From Waterburya agarophytonicola KI4 (GTDB lineage Bacteria > Cyanobacteriota > Cyanobacteriia > Cyanobacteriales > Xenococcaceae): DNA of 64,000 nt. This document shows positions 36,507-45,779 of this stretch, in pieces. Below the pieces are notes generated by a model. The model had not been told where the DNA came from. It saw nothing but the letters and a program-made list of their open reading frames with translations, and did no database searches. A program made the position numbers and the translations under genes. Position 1 is the stretch's first letter. Each line of letters starts with the position of its first letter. The stretch spans positions 1 through 64,000 of the forward strand of contig NZ_JADWDC010000001.1 of NCBI RefSeq assembly GCF_020640915.1, written 5' to 3'.

Positions 36507-39500
36507 GTGGTAGTCCAAGCAAATAAAGTTCAAATAAGCGATCGCTATGAAGCAAAAACCCAAGAGATTGCTAAAGAATTAATCAAAAGCACTAGGGATA
36601 ACAATATCTTTAGCAAAATGCGCGACAGTATGCGTTGGGATGATAAAGTCTTGGACTGGACTATGGCAAACCCTGGTTTGCGGGTACAAATGTTCCGCTT
36701 TATCGATACGATTCCCTCACTGCAAAGTAAAGCGGAAATCGCCAATCACTTCCAGCAATATATGAGTGCAGAAGAGGTTGAGTTACCCAGCGCGCTGAAG
36801 GGGATGATTAATTTTAGCAGTGCTGAGTCTTTACCAGCCCAAACCGCAGCAGCTACTATTACTAAAGCAGTAGAAACCCTGGCTTATAAATATATATCGG
36901 GGAAAAATATTAATGAGGTGATGAAAACTATCGCACGTCTGCGTAAAGATGGGATGACCTATTCTATCGATTTATTAGGCGAAGCGGTAATTACCGAAAC
37001 CGAAGCCCAAGATTATCTACAACGCTATTTAGATTTAATCGAACAGTTGACCCAACAGGCTAAAAATTGGCAACGTAAAGAAGGAATCGATCTAGCTGAC
37101 GGGGAAGAGTTACCCCAGGTACAGGTGTCGGTTAAGCTAACTGCATTTTATTCCCAGTTTGATCCCTTAGATCCTGTAGGTAGTAAAGAGCAAGTATGCG
37201 ATCGCATTCGCATCTTGTTACGTAAAGCAGCAGAATTGGGCGCAGCAATCCATTTTGATATGGAACAATATCGCTACAAGGATCTTACCCTACAGATTCT
37301 TAAAGAGTTATTGATGGAAGAAGAATTTCGCAGCCGTACAGATTTAGGTATGACTCTCCAGGCATATCTAAGGGATTCTTATCAAGACTTGCAAGGTTTA
37401 ATTGCCTGGGCAAAAGAGAGAGGAAATCCTTTAACTGTTAGATTAGTAAAAGGAGCATATTGGGATCAAGAAACCATTAAATCAGAGCAAAATCACTGGC
37501 AACAGCCCGTATATAACGATAAAGCAGCAACAGATCAAAATTACGAGGGCATGACCCAATTGTTGCTCGAAAACCATGAATATTTATATGCAGCAATTGG
37601 CAGCCATAATGTGCGCTCCCAGGCTTTAGCTTGTGCGATCGCCGAAACTCTTAATATTCCTCCCCGTCGCTTTGAAATGCAGGTTTTATATGGCATGGGA
37701 GATAAGTTAGCACAGGCTTTGGTTAAACGGGGACATAGGGTAAGAGTATATTCACCTTATGGTGAATTGTTACCAGGAATGGCTTACTTGATTCGTAGAT
37801 TATTGGAGAATACGGCAAATAGTTCCTTTATCAAGCAAAATCAATCAGACAAACCAGTTGAGGAGTTAATTGCACCCCCCGTTGTTAATCATGATGATGG
37901 TAAAGGAGAACGGCTGTTCTCCCACCCAGATGATTTTCAAGGCGCACCCGATACTGATTATGCAGATACAGAAAAACGTACCAAAGCAGAAGAAGCATTA
38001 CAGAAAGTAAAACAACAGTTGGGCAAAACCTATCGACCTTTAATTAATGGCGAATATGTAGAAACCGCTAATTATCTTGATTCGGTTAACCCATCTAGAG
38101 ATAGCGAACTAGTCGGTAAAGTAGGACAAATATCGGTAAAACAAGCAGAGGAAGCGATGAATGCTGCTAAAACCGCTTTCAAATCTTGGAAAAAAACTCC
38201 TGCGACTTATAGAGCCAATATACTCCGTAAAGCTGCCGATCTAATGGAAGAAAGGCGGAACGAATTAAACGCCTGGATCTGTTTAGAAGTAGGTAAAATA
38301 ATTCCTCAAGCAGATGGGGAAGTTAGCGAGGCGATCGATTTTTGTCGCTACTACGCTCGCGAAATGGAAAGATTAGACAGTGGCATAAATTATGATATCG
38401 CAGGAGAAAACAACCGCTACTTCTATCAACCCAAAGGTATTGCGGTAGTCATATCCCCCTGGAACTTTCCTTTTGCGATCGCCACTGGAATGACTGTTGC
38501 TGCTTTGGTAACAGGTAACTGTACCCTGCTCAAACCTGCTGCGACTTCTTCTGTTATTGCTGCGAAAATCGCCGAGATTTTAGTCGATGCGGGCATTCCC
38601 AAAGGAGTCTTTCAATATGTCCCTGGTAAGGGTTCGGAAGTTGGTTCATATTTAGTAGAACATAAAGACACCCACGTAATTGCCTTTACGGGATCGAGAG
38701 AAGTCGGCTGTCGTATTTATGCCGAAGCAGCCAAATTAAAACCAGGACAAAAACACCTCAAGCGAGTCATTGCGGAAATGGGTGGTAAAAATGCCATTGT
38801 CGTTGATGAAAGTGCCGATTTAGATCAAGCGGTAGTAGGAGTTGTCCAATCAGCCTTTGGCTATAGCGGTCAAAAGTGTTCTGCTTGTTCGCGAGTAATT
38901 GTTTTGTCTAATATTTACGATGCTTTCTTAGAAAGGCTGGTTGAAGCTACCAAGTCTCTCAATGTTGGTGCATCAGACGATCCTAGCGTGCAAATGAGTT
39001 CGGTAATTGATGCTACAGCACGCGATCGCATTTTAGAATACATCGAGGCTGGCAAACAACAAAGTCAGCTAGTATTAGAATTGCCCACTCCTGAAGGCGG
39101 TTACTATATTCCCCCGACTATCTTTGCAGGAGTTGAACCAGACCATACTATTGCTCAAGAGGAAATCTTTGGCCCTGTATTAGCCGTAATCAAAGCAGAT
39201 AATTTTGATACAGCTTTAGAGATAGCTAACGGTACAGATTACGCCTTGACTGGTGGCTTATATTCCCGCACTCCCAGTCATATCGAACAGGCATCTGGCG
39301 AGTTTGAAGTAGGCAATCTTTATATCAACCGCAACATTACTGGGGCGATTGTTGCTCGTCAACCCTTTGGTGGTTTCAAACTATCTGGTGTTGGTTCAAA
39401 AGCAGGGGGACCCGATTATTTACTGCAATTTCTCGATCCTCGGGTAGTGACAGAGAATATTCAGCGTCAGGGATTTGCACCCATTGAAGGAAATGAATAA
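36507..39500 (+). CDS. putA: Bifunctional proline dehydrogenase / L-glutamate gamma-semialdehyde dehydrogenase
   Basis: 997 residues, minimal PutA. Residues ~120-445 are the FAD proline dehydrogenase barrel (VSVKLTAFYSQFDPLDP, HFDMEQYRYKDLT, VRLVKGAYWDQE, RVRVYSPYGELLPGMAYLIRR). Residues ~510-985 are the aldehyde dehydrogenase (ISPWNFPFAIATGMTVAALV, IAFTGSREVG, catalytic Cys in SGQKCSACSRV). There is no N-terminal ribbon-helix-helix, so it is not a transcriptional repressor. It oxidises proline to glutamate at the membrane. It starts at GTG. The linker contains a dispersed palindrome (37905-37922). A strong terminator follows. Confidence 0.95.
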   Translation: MVVQANKVQISDRYEAKTQEIAKELIKSTRDNNIFSKMRDSMRWDDKVLDWTMANPGLRVQMFRFIDTIPSLQSKAEIANHFQQYMSAEEVELPSALKGMINFSSAESLPAQTAAATITKAVETLAYKYISGKNINEVMKTIARLRKDGMTYSIDLLGEAVITETEAQDYLQRYLDLIEQLTQQAKNWQRKEGIDLADGEELPQVQVSVKLTAFYSQFDPLDPVGSKEQVCDRIRILLRKAAELGAAIHFDMEQYRYKDLTLQILKELLMEEEFRSRTDLGMTLQAYLRDSYQDLQGLIAWAKERGNPLTVRLVKGAYWDQETIKSEQNHWQQPVYNDKAATDQNYEGMTQLLLENHEYLYAAIGSHNVRSQALACAIAETLNIPPRRFEMQVLYGMGDKLAQALVKRGHRVRVYSPYGELLPGMAYLIRRLLENTANSSFIKQNQSDKPVEELIAPPVVNHDDGKGERLFSHPDDFQGAPDTDYADTEKRTKAEEALQKVKQQLGKTYRPLINGEYVETANYLDSVNPSRDSELVGKVGQISVKQAEEAMNAAKTAFKSWKKTPATYRANILRKAADLMEERRNELNAWICLEVGKIIPQADGEVSEAIDFCRYYAREMERLDSGINYDIAGENNRYFYQPKGIAVVISPWNFPFAIATGMTVAALVTGNCTLLKPAATSSVIAAKIAEILVDAGIPKGVFQYVPGKGSEVGSYLVEHKDTHVIAFTGSREVGCRIYAEAAKLKPGQKHLKRVIAEMGGKNAIVVDESADLDQAVVGVVQSAFGYSGQKCSACSRVIVLSNIYDAFLERLVEATKSLNVGASDDPSVQMSSVIDATARDRILEYIEAGKQQSQLVLELPTPEGGYYIPPTIFAGVEPDHTIAQEEIFGPVLAVIKADNFDTALEIANGTDYALTGGLYSRTPSHIEQASGEFEVGNLYINRNITGAIVARQPFGGFKLSGVGSKAGGPDYLLQFLDPRVVTENIQRQGFAPIEGNE
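37905..37922. repeat. Palindrome inside the putA linker, copy 2 of dispersed family
   Basis: GGAGAACGGCTGTTCTCC, a near-perfect palindrome that resembles the GGCGAA...TTCGC copies at 29443 and 48034. It lies in frame in the linker between the two PutA domains and encodes GERLFSH. Confidence 0.45.
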
Positions 39501-39543
39501 TTACTCTCGTCCTTTCTGTAAAACTATCTAAAAAAATCCCAAT

Positions 39544-39592
39544 GAAAAAGGTTTCGGGAGTCTTGCCGTGTTTCGACCCCAAAACCTTTTTC
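39544..39592. terminator. Terminator between putA and dxs
   Basis: GAAAAAGGTTT (39544-39554) pairs with AAACCTTTTTC (39582-39592); an inner CGGG/CCCC adds stability. A-rich and T-rich flanks make it usable from both strands, for putA and for the convergent dxs. Confidence 0.75.
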
Positions 39593-39602
39593 TCTTACAC
39601 TT

Positions 39603-39613
39603 ACTCCTCACAC
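39603..39613 (+). ncRNA. Yfr1-like motif, possible small RNA
   Basis: The exact 11-mer ACTCCTCACAC, the invariant unpaired core of the cyanobacterial small RNA Yfr1, occurs 10 bases after a stem-loop (39544-39592), as in Yfr1's 5' half. The expected 3' terminator hairpin right after the motif is not visible, which weakens the call. An 11-mer can occur by chance in a window of this size. Confidence 0.25.
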
Positions 39614-39710
39614 ACAATTAATAGTTTATAGTCCTTACCAGATATATGTGATATTTGGGTGACAGTTTATATATCGTCATAATATTAACACCTGACTACT
39701 ATTGTGTTTC

Positions 39711-41630
39711 TTATTGACTAACTACAGAAGGCTCTTTTTTCTTGCTATCAAAGAAAGTATTTAAGATATTTTCTGCCATCTGAGGACTACTTAAGCCCAA
39801 ACTAGCCTTAGATTCATCGGGAGTAGCGTGGTCGACTAATCTATCGGGTACGCCAAAGCGTTTGACAGGAACGAGAATATCTTGTTCTTGGAGAGCTTCT
39901 AATACTGCCGAACCAAAGCCACCCATCAAGCAGCCCTCTTCCATAGTAACAACTTTTCCAATCTGTTTGGCTAAAGGAGCAATAAGATCCATATCTAGAG
40001 GCTTAACAAAGCGGGCATTAATTACCGTCGCTTCGATGCCGTGTTCGCTTAAGATCTCTGCTACCTGTAGTGCGGGATATACCTGAGTTCCATAACCAAC
40101 AAGAAGTAGGTCGTCTCCGCTGCGAAGAATTTCCCCTTTCCCGATTTCAATAGCTTCCCATCCCTCTTCCATTAAAGGAACACCAACACCATTACCACGA
40201 GGATAGCGCATAGCGATCGCCCCGTCATTATAGTTGATGCCTGTAACTACCATTCGTTGCAATTCTGCTTCATCTTTGGGAGCCATGACTACAATATTAG
40301 GAATACAACGTAGATAAGCAATATCGTACATTCCTTGGTGAGTAGGGCCATCTGCACCGACAATTCCCGCCCGATCTAAACAGAAGAAAACGGGTAATTT
40401 TTGAATGCAGATATCATGGATAATCTGATCGTAGGCTCGTTGTAAGAAAGTAGAATAAATAGCAGCTACGGGTTTGATCCCTTCACAAGCCATACCTGCT
40501 GCCAAGGTTATAGCGTGTTGTTCGGCAATACCCACATCAACATACTGCTTGGGCAATTTGCGCTGTAAGATGTCCAAACCCGTGCCTGTTGCCATAGCAG
40601 CAGTAATACCCACAATGTTGGGGTCATTTTCTGCCAGGGTAGTTAAAGTATCGGCAAACACTTTACAGTATTTGGGCGGCTTGGGCTTAGTTGCAGGAAT
40701 AGCTTTTCCTGTCGCTAAATTAAAAGGACTTTGAGCGTGATAACCTACTCGATCCTTTTCAGCGATCGCATATCCTTTCCCTTTTACCGTTGCCACATGA
40801 ACTAACACAGGACCTGGTACTTTATGCGCCTGTTTAAAGGTGGAGATTAATTCTTCTAGATTATGACCATCAACTGGGCCAAAATACTTAAAGCCCAATT
40901 CTTCGATTACCGCACCTACTTTGGGTACTGCCAAGCGTTTCATGCCTTCTTTGAGTCTTTCCATTTCGGGAGTCAAAGACTCGCCAACAAAAGGTAGCTG
41001 CTTAAATTGCTCTTCTAAGTTATCAGAAAGAAACTGTACGGGGTCAGATAGGCGAACTTTGTTTAAATAGCGAGAAATTGCACCTACGTTGGGAGAAATA
41101 GACATTTCGTTGTCATTCAACACCACCATCAAGTTCGTGTGGGGTAAATGTCCTGCGTGGTTGATTGCTTCTAGTGCCATTCCTCCAGTCAAAGCACCAT
41201 CACCAATAATTGCCACACATTTAAAATCTTCTCCTTTAGCATCTCTAGCCATTGCCATCCCCAAGGCAGCAGAAATACTAGTAGAGGCGTGTCCAGCACC
41301 AAAATGATCGAACTTGTTTTCGCTTCTTTTGAGATAGCCCGCGACACCATCTTTTTGACGCAGACTATCAAAGTCGTTGTATCTACCCGTCAGCAATTTA
41401 TGAGGATAGGCTTGATGTCCCACGTCCCAGGTGACTTTATCGCGGTCTAAATCTAAAGTTTGATATAGAGCAATAGTTAATTCTACGACGCCCAGTCCTG
41501 GCCCTAAATGACCTCCACTAGTAGCGACGGTTTCTAAATGTTTTTCTCTTATTTGGCGGGCGACATCCTCTAGTTGGCGGATTGATAAACCGTGCAACTG
41601 ATTGGGGTGAGTTATTTCGCTTAAATGCAT
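39711..41630 (-). CDS. dxs: 1-Deoxy-D-xylulose-5-phosphate synthase
   Basis: DXS joins pyruvate and glyceraldehyde-3-phosphate, the thiamine-diphosphate-dependent first step of the MEP isoprenoid pathway (carotenoids, phytol, quinones). 639 residues with [17 protein letters not shown], the ThDP motif [20 protein letters not shown] ... [10 protein letters not shown], and in the transketolase-like half [16 protein letters not shown] and [17 protein letters not shown]-type sequence ([17 protein letters not shown]). The normal length and the start [15 protein letters not shown] fit the family. Confidence 0.97.
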   Translation of the reverse strand: MHLSEITHPNQLHGLSIRQLEDVARQIREKHLETVATSGGHLGPGLGVVELTIALYQTLDLDRDKVTWDVGHQAYPHKLLTGRYNDFDSLRQKDGVAGYLKRSENKFDHFGAGHASTSISAALGMAMARDAKGEDFKCVAIIGDGALTGGMALEAINHAGHLPHTNLMVVLNDNEMSISPNVGAISRYLNKVRLSDPVQFLSDNLEEQFKQLPFVGESLTPEMERLKEGMKRLAVPKVGAVIEELGFKYFGPVDGHNLEELISTFKQAHKVPGPVLVHVATVKGKGYAIAEKDRVGYHAQSPFNLATGKAIPATKPKPPKYCKVFADTLTTLAENDPNIVGITAAMATGTGLDILQRKLPKQYVDVGIAEQHAITLAAGMACEGIKPVAAIYSTFLQRAYDQIIHDICIQKLPVFFCLDRAGIVGADGPTHQGMYDIAYLRCIPNIVVMAPKDEAELQRMVVTGINYNDGAIAMRYPRGNGVGVPLMEEGWEAIEIGKGEILRSGDDLLLVGYGTQVYPALQVAEILSEHGIEATVINARFVKPLDMDLIAPLAKQIGKVVTMEEGCLMGGFGSAVLEALQEQDILVPVKRFGVPDRLVDHATPDESKASLGLSSPQMAENILNTFFDSKKKEPSVVSQ

Positions 41631-41740
41631 ACTGCCGTTTTCTCTAATAACAGATTATTTATTCTTAGGTTGAGATAATTATCCTACTTTCTTTGTACAT
41701 AAAGCTAAAGTTAGATACTTTTCTCAATCCTTGAGTCTAA

Positions 41741-41975
41741 AAAAGTCTGATTTTAATAGACATTATGATGCCAGAATTTAATGGGTTGCAAGTTGCTCGC
41801 GACATCAAGCAACAGCAGGAATATAAGTCTTTACTGATACTATTTAGTTTCTGCTGTCGATCGCCTTAAAGACGAGCAACTAAATAACAGCAAGGCCGAT
41901 GGAATTCTGTACAAGCCATTCGATCTAGATGAGTTGGTGGCTAAAGTTGGTCAATTAACTCGTGCGATCAATTGA
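41741..41975 (+). pseudogene. Frameshifted remnant of a response-regulator receiver domain
   Basis: After a stop at 41738-41740 the plus strand reads LILIDIMMPEFNGLQVARDI, the phospho-Asp region of a receiver (Asp in LIDIMMPE), then KQQQEYKSLLIL. Near 41849 the frame shifts: LVSAVDRLKDEQLNNSKADG, then ILYKPFDLDELVAKV follows in another frame and stops at 41975. The N-terminal ~45 residues are missing. The end overlaps the DUF2294 stop on the other strand by 21 bases. A receiver-domain gene that decayed recently enough to stay readable. Confidence 0.75.
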
Positions 41976-42398
41976 CTCGCAGCTATTGCTATTGACCTTG
42001 AGCTTGTTAGAAATACGCTTGACATCCCTTAATTCCGGCTTTTGAGACAGCAAAGCAACGATACCTGTGAGATTGTTATTTACGGTTGTCTTGATAGTCA
42101 TCGCCAGAACTTCAACCCCCAAGACTTTTTCCATAGTAGAAATCAAGTCATTTTTGATGAGAGTATCAATGCGATCGCGTAAATTTTGGACAAAACCATC
42201 TTCATTGGAGTTATTAAGCAATTGCTCTAAAGGGGTAATCGGATTTCTGATTGCGATCGCAACTTGCTCGTTTAATAAATGACAACTTACTTTGTCCGTA
42301 CGACATCCTAGCTGATTGCGATAAAAAGCTTGAATAGATTGAGAAAGATTGCGTTCTATTTCACCACGAGTAGGAAGAGTATTTACCATTTTATTCAT
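41955..42398 (-). CDS. DUF2294 family protein
   Basis: 147 residues, soluble. TRGEIERNLSQSIQAFYRNQLGCR and the pattern VSCHLLNEQVAIAIRN...TPLEQLL match DUF2294 (Na+-translocating-decarboxylase-like in some annotations) seen in cyanobacteria. The role is unknown. The leader on this strand contains two adjacent hairpins (42442-42491). It may be monocistronic; it is separated from the MscS gene upstream by ~180 bases. Confidence 0.78.
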   Translation of the reverse strand: MNKMVNTLPTRGEIERNLSQSIQAFYRNQLGCRTDKVSCHLLNEQVAIAIRNPITPLEQLLNNSNEDGFVQNLRDRIDTLIKNDLISTMEKVLGVEVLAMTIKTTVNNNLTGIVALLSQKPELRDVKRISNKLKVNSNSCESIDRTS

Positions 42399-42441
42399 AG
42401 TCCACTGTTAAAGAGGTTTGCCGATTAGGGTAAGAACATCA

Positions 42442-42491
42442 ATCAAACAGCGATAAATGGTGTTTGATTCCTCAGGGTGCATCGTGAGGAA
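42442..42491 (-). promoter_or_regulatory. Tandem hairpins upstream of the DUF2294 gene
   Basis: ATCAAACA/TGTTTGAT (42442-42449 and 42461-42468) and TTCCTCA/TGAGGAA (42468-42474 and 42485-42491) are two perfect stems placed back to back. Read on the minus strand they are in the DUF2294 leader and after the MscS stop. On the plus strand they are followed by AAATTTTGTTTTG. They could be a terminator, leader structure or a small RNA. Confidence 0.4.
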
Positions 42492-42577
42492 AAATTTTGT
42501 TTTGTTAAGTTAACTTTTATGATTTTAGCTAAGGATTGAAGTTTTTATACTTCACTGGCGTGAGTGATAACCGTATA

Positions 42578-43450
42578 TTATGAGATATTTTTATTTTCTA
42601 CATCAAACATACGGGGATAGCTAAGTTTGTGTTTGGCAAAAGCACATTTTGCTCTAACGGTCAAATCGGTTTGATAGATAAATTCATCCCGCGCATCGAG
42701 GGGATAGGCTTTTAGTTTGAACGAACTTCCCCAAGGTTTTTCTGTCATTACCACTGCAATGGGCAATTTTAAGGCAGTATATTTACTGGTTTGGGCTACT
42801 CGATACAGAATTTTACGCACCAGATTAACATCAATTTCGTGGGCAAAATAAAATTCTGTCACCACTTGAGCTTCTAGCGCACCTGCATTGGAGTTGGATA
42901 GTGCTTCCGTCCAGATTTTATTATGAGGAATAGTAACTATATTATCGTTAGGGGTTTGGATTTGTACCGATCGCAAACCATAACTAACCACCTCTCCATA
43001 ATGTTCGCCGATCTTAATGCGATCGCCCACTCCATAGGGAGATTCAAATAAGCCCACAATTCCCGCAATAATCGAACTGGCAAAGTCTTTAAAGGCAAAG
43101 CCCAAAGCTACGGCTACCGTACCTGTTACTGCCAGAATGTTCTCTTTGGAAAGATTGAGAAACAAGTTCATCAAAACCACAGTAGCAGTAGTCAATACGA
43201 TCATCCGCAGAAAAGGCAAAAATTGTTTGACTCGCAAACGCCATTCTTTAGCGATTCTCTCTGACAGCCATAGTACTAACTTGTCTAATATTTTTAGAGT
43301 CAGGTATGCAGCCAGAAGAATAAACACTCCTTGAGCGATTTTCCCCGTAGTAATTTTAGAAACAATTTCTCTAGTTTGTTCCGCTGTTTCTTTGGCTGCA
43401 TCTCCCGCAGACTGAGCTAATAAATAGAATTGATAATTGATAGCGGACAC
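42578..43450 (-). CDS. MscS-family mechanosensitive channel, second copy of the operon
   Basis: 290 residues. Hydrophobic segments at ~40-55 and ~75-95 are followed by the pore helix and beta domain: ILAVTGTVAVALGFAFKDFASSIIAGIVGLFESPYGVGDRIKIGEHYGE, here only described by its parts (GFAFKDFASSIIAG; VGDRIKI). A cytosolic C-terminal domain follows. Such channels release solutes under hypo-osmotic stress. It lies 7 bases downstream of the 404-residue soluble protein and is the third gene of the MscS - unknown - MscS operon. Confidence 0.88.
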   Translation of the reverse strand: MSAINYQFYLLAQSAGDAAKETAEQTREIVSKITTGKIAQGVFILLAAYLTLKILDKLVLWLSERIAKEWRLRVKQFLPFLRMIVLTTATVVLMNLFLNLSKENILAVTGTVAVALGFAFKDFASSIIAGIVGLFESPYGVGDRIKIGEHYGEVVSYGLRSVQIQTPNDNIVTIPHNKIWTEALSNSNAGALEAQVVTEFYFAHEIDVNLVRKILYRVAQTSKYTALKLPIAVVMTEKPWGSSFKLKAYPLDARDEFIYQTDLTVRAKCAFAKHKLSYPRMFDVENKNIS

Positions 43451-43457
43451 TCGATAG

Positions 43458-44636
43458 TTACTCCCTAGTGATGATGAAGTTATTACTGGATAATTCTTGT
43501 TTTAGTTTGGGATAATAAATGGGGTTGATTTTGACGACGCGATCTTTTTGTTCGGCGACACCTTTGCGCCGTAATATTTCAATTCTTGCTTGCACTTCGG
43601 CTTCTTCGTCTCCCAAACTTTCGGCCAATGCAGATATAGTTAAATCGCCGTGTAACAATAGAGAGTATAAAAGATATCGATCTACTTGCTCAAGCTCTGG
43701 TAATTCTGGCAGTTTGGGGATCTGGGCGACCAATTTTGACTCTTGCTTTCTTTGGTCTTCCGTTTCATCTCCTTCTGGTTTTTGATAGCGAATAGATTTG
43801 AGAAAGCCCTGTACGGCAACAGTACTGACCCCTTTGGAAATAGAAGCCAAACTTGCAAAATAGTTAGTCTGGTTATTTTTATCTCCATCTAGAAGTTGTC
43901 GATCCAATCTCGGTTTGTCAAAAACTATATCTAAATCTTGGCAAATTGGAGTAAGCCACTGCTCTAAATCTTCTGAAGCGATCGCGGGCAAAGAAAATAC
44001 CTCTCCACAATAGGCCTCTAGACTACAGACTGAGTTTAAATATTGCCAACCGACTTGACCCGCGCCAATAATCCAAAAACGGTTTTTAGAACCATTACAG
44101 AGCAAATACTGTAAGTATTCTATACCTTCTAAACCTTCAAGAGAGCGCAAAAAACACCAACTAAGATTGGGAATCACTACCACTTCTAAGGGTGTTTCTT
44201 CCGAATCATCTTCGACAGACTTCTGCTTGAGATGATGTTCTAATTTCGATCGAGTAGTTTCAATGGCATGAGGTCTTGCCGTCAAGGGTAATAGTTTCAT
44301 CGGAACTTGCTTCTCGTCCGCCCATTCTTGAAGAGTTTCCGAGAGAATACGAGACACTGTAGTAACGGGACTGCTTAAAATAACAATGGAGTTGTCCGCA
44401 CCATCAGGCTCGTCTCGCCAGCGATCGTAAACTTTGTTCAAAGCTTCGGCGATCGCTTTTTGGTCGGCGGGGTTACTAGGAAGATTTTCGACAGCTGACC
44501 CTAGCTTTTTCTTGATTGCTTGGGGCAACTGAAGTAGAGATTTTTCTGGCTCTTGAGTTTCTTTTCTATCTTTGGTATACCAAGAAAAAAGAAAACTACG
44601 TCGATTTGCGAGCCAACTTCTAAATCTTGTTAACAT
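43458..44636 (-). CDS. Soluble protein with C-terminal winged-helix-like domain, between two MscS genes
   Basis: I do not recognise the family. The ATG at 44636 (MLTRFRSWLANRRS) is one base after the stop of the upstream MscS gene; a GTG at 44672 would extend it by 12 residues and overlap that gene by 35 bases. The middle has alternating strands and helices with VILSSPVTTVSRILSE, VVVIPNLSWCFLRS and FWIIGAGQVGWQYL. This resembles a P-loop ATPase layout in which the Walker A is not canonical. The C-terminal ~70 residues (LLHGDLTISALAESLG, IEILRRKGVAEQKD) look like a winged helix. There are no membrane segments. A partner or sensor for the channels is inference. Confidence 0.75.
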   Translation of the reverse strand: MLTRFRSWLANRRSFLFSWYTKDRKETQEPEKSLLQLPQAIKKKLGSAVENLPSNPADQKAIAEALNKVYDRWRDEPDGADNSIVILSSPVTTVSRILSETLQEWADEKQVPMKLLPLTARPHAIETTRSKLEHHLKQKSVEDDSEETPLEVVVIPNLSWCFLRSLEGLEGIEYLQYLLCNGSKNRFWIIGAGQVGWQYLNSVCSLEAYCGEVFSLPAIASEDLEQWLTPICQDLDIVFDKPRLDRQLLDGDKNNQTNYFASLASISKGVSTVAVQGFLKSIRYQKPEGDETEDQRKQESKLVAQIPKLPELPELEQVDRYLLYSLLLHGDLTISALAESLGDEEAEVQARIEILRRKGVAEQKDRVVKINPIYYPKLKQELSSNNFIITRE

Positions 44637-44637
44637 C

Positions 44638-45633
44638 CTAGCTATGGTTTGTGCGATCGTTTCCTCCGCCACTACTAGCTTGAGCTAATTGCTGTAAAGA
44701 ATTACCAATGCGTCTGGGTTCGGGGTTATTTCCTTTAGCTGCGGGCCATCCTTCTCGCTGACGAGTGCGATCGCCATCTGTTTCTTCTGTCTGATCGTGG
44801 AAGAGAATTTGTTGGGTGGGGAAGGGTAAATCAATCCCCGCAGCTACTAGTTTATTATTTAGCTCGGTCAAAACCGCATCTTGAGTATCCATCGCATCAG
44901 CACGACGAGGGGGGTTAATCCACCAACGAGCGCGGATATTAATCGTGCTACCCGCTAAATCTACTACTAATGCTTCTGGAGGTGGATCTTGGAGAGCATC
45001 TGTATTGTTGTGCAGCACTTCTAAAATAATTTTTTTGGCTTCTGCAATATCATCGCCATAGCCAATTCCAATATCATATTGCAAGCGACGTTTATCAAAT
45101 GCCGTGTTTACGGTAACTGAATTGGTGAATAGTTCCGCATTAGGAATGACAATTCTACGTCCATCATAGGTTCTAATAATGGTGGCGCGAGTTTGAATAT
45201 TCTCTACTGTACCTTCAAATTCTTTGAATATAATCTGATCGTTGAGAGTAAAAGGCTCGGTAATTAGAATTAGAATACCTGCGAGGAAATTTTGCAGAAT
45301 ATCGCGGAAAGCAAATCCAACGGCAACTCCACTTACTCCTAGTAACTGTACTAAGTCTCCTGGCTTGAAAGAAGGAATGATAATTGCCAAGGCGACAAAT
45401 GTACCGATCAGGATGATAAATCCTTGGGACAGTCGCGCCAATACTAAACCCAGATTACGAGACTGTTTTTTTCGGGTCAGGTTTTTAATTAGTCTTCTGG
45501 AGAATTTAGCGACAAACCAAAAAGCAGTAAAAACAACAATTGCAATTATTATATTCGGCAGCAGTTCGATTGTCCCTTTGACCATCTGCAATAACTGTTG
45601 CCATGCAGTTTGTAGTGGATTAAGAGATCCCAT
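44638..45633 (-). CDS. MscS-family mechanosensitive channel, first copy of the operon
   Basis: 331 residues. Three membrane segments (~22-42, ~65-90, ~95-125) lead into the MscS core: VSGVAVGFAFRDILQNFLAG, ILITEPFTLNDQIIF, then the beta domain (IRTYDGRRIVIPNAELFTNSV) and the alpha/beta domain. The tail (~285-331) is long, charged and Gly-rich, and ends at the stop that abuts the next gene. It is probably the first gene of the operon. Osmotic-release function is expected from the family. Confidence 0.92.
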   Translation of the reverse strand: MGSLNPLQTAWQQLLQMVKGTIELLPNIIIAIVVFTAFWFVAKFSRRLIKNLTRKKQSRNLGLVLARLSQGFIILIGTFVALAIIIPSFKPGDLVQLLGVSGVAVGFAFRDILQNFLAGILILITEPFTLNDQIIFKEFEGTVENIQTRATIIRTYDGRRIVIPNAELFTNSVTVNTAFDKRRLQYDIGIGYGDDIAEAKKIILEVLHNNTDALQDPPPEALVVDLAGSTINIRARWWINPPRRADAMDTQDAVLTELNNKLVAAGIDLPFPTQQILFHDQTEETDGDRTRQREGWPAAKGNNPEPRRIGNSLQQLAQASSGGGNDRTNHS

Positions 45634-45779
45634 AATATATTTATACTTAATAATTTATCTTGATTTGGTCTTGTTACGTAAACACAAGACTAATTGAAAA
45701 GTTTCAATAAAAAATCTATCTTAGAGTAGGGATGCTTTTTGTTCTAGAGAATTTATCTCTATCCTGAGGCATAGTCAAA

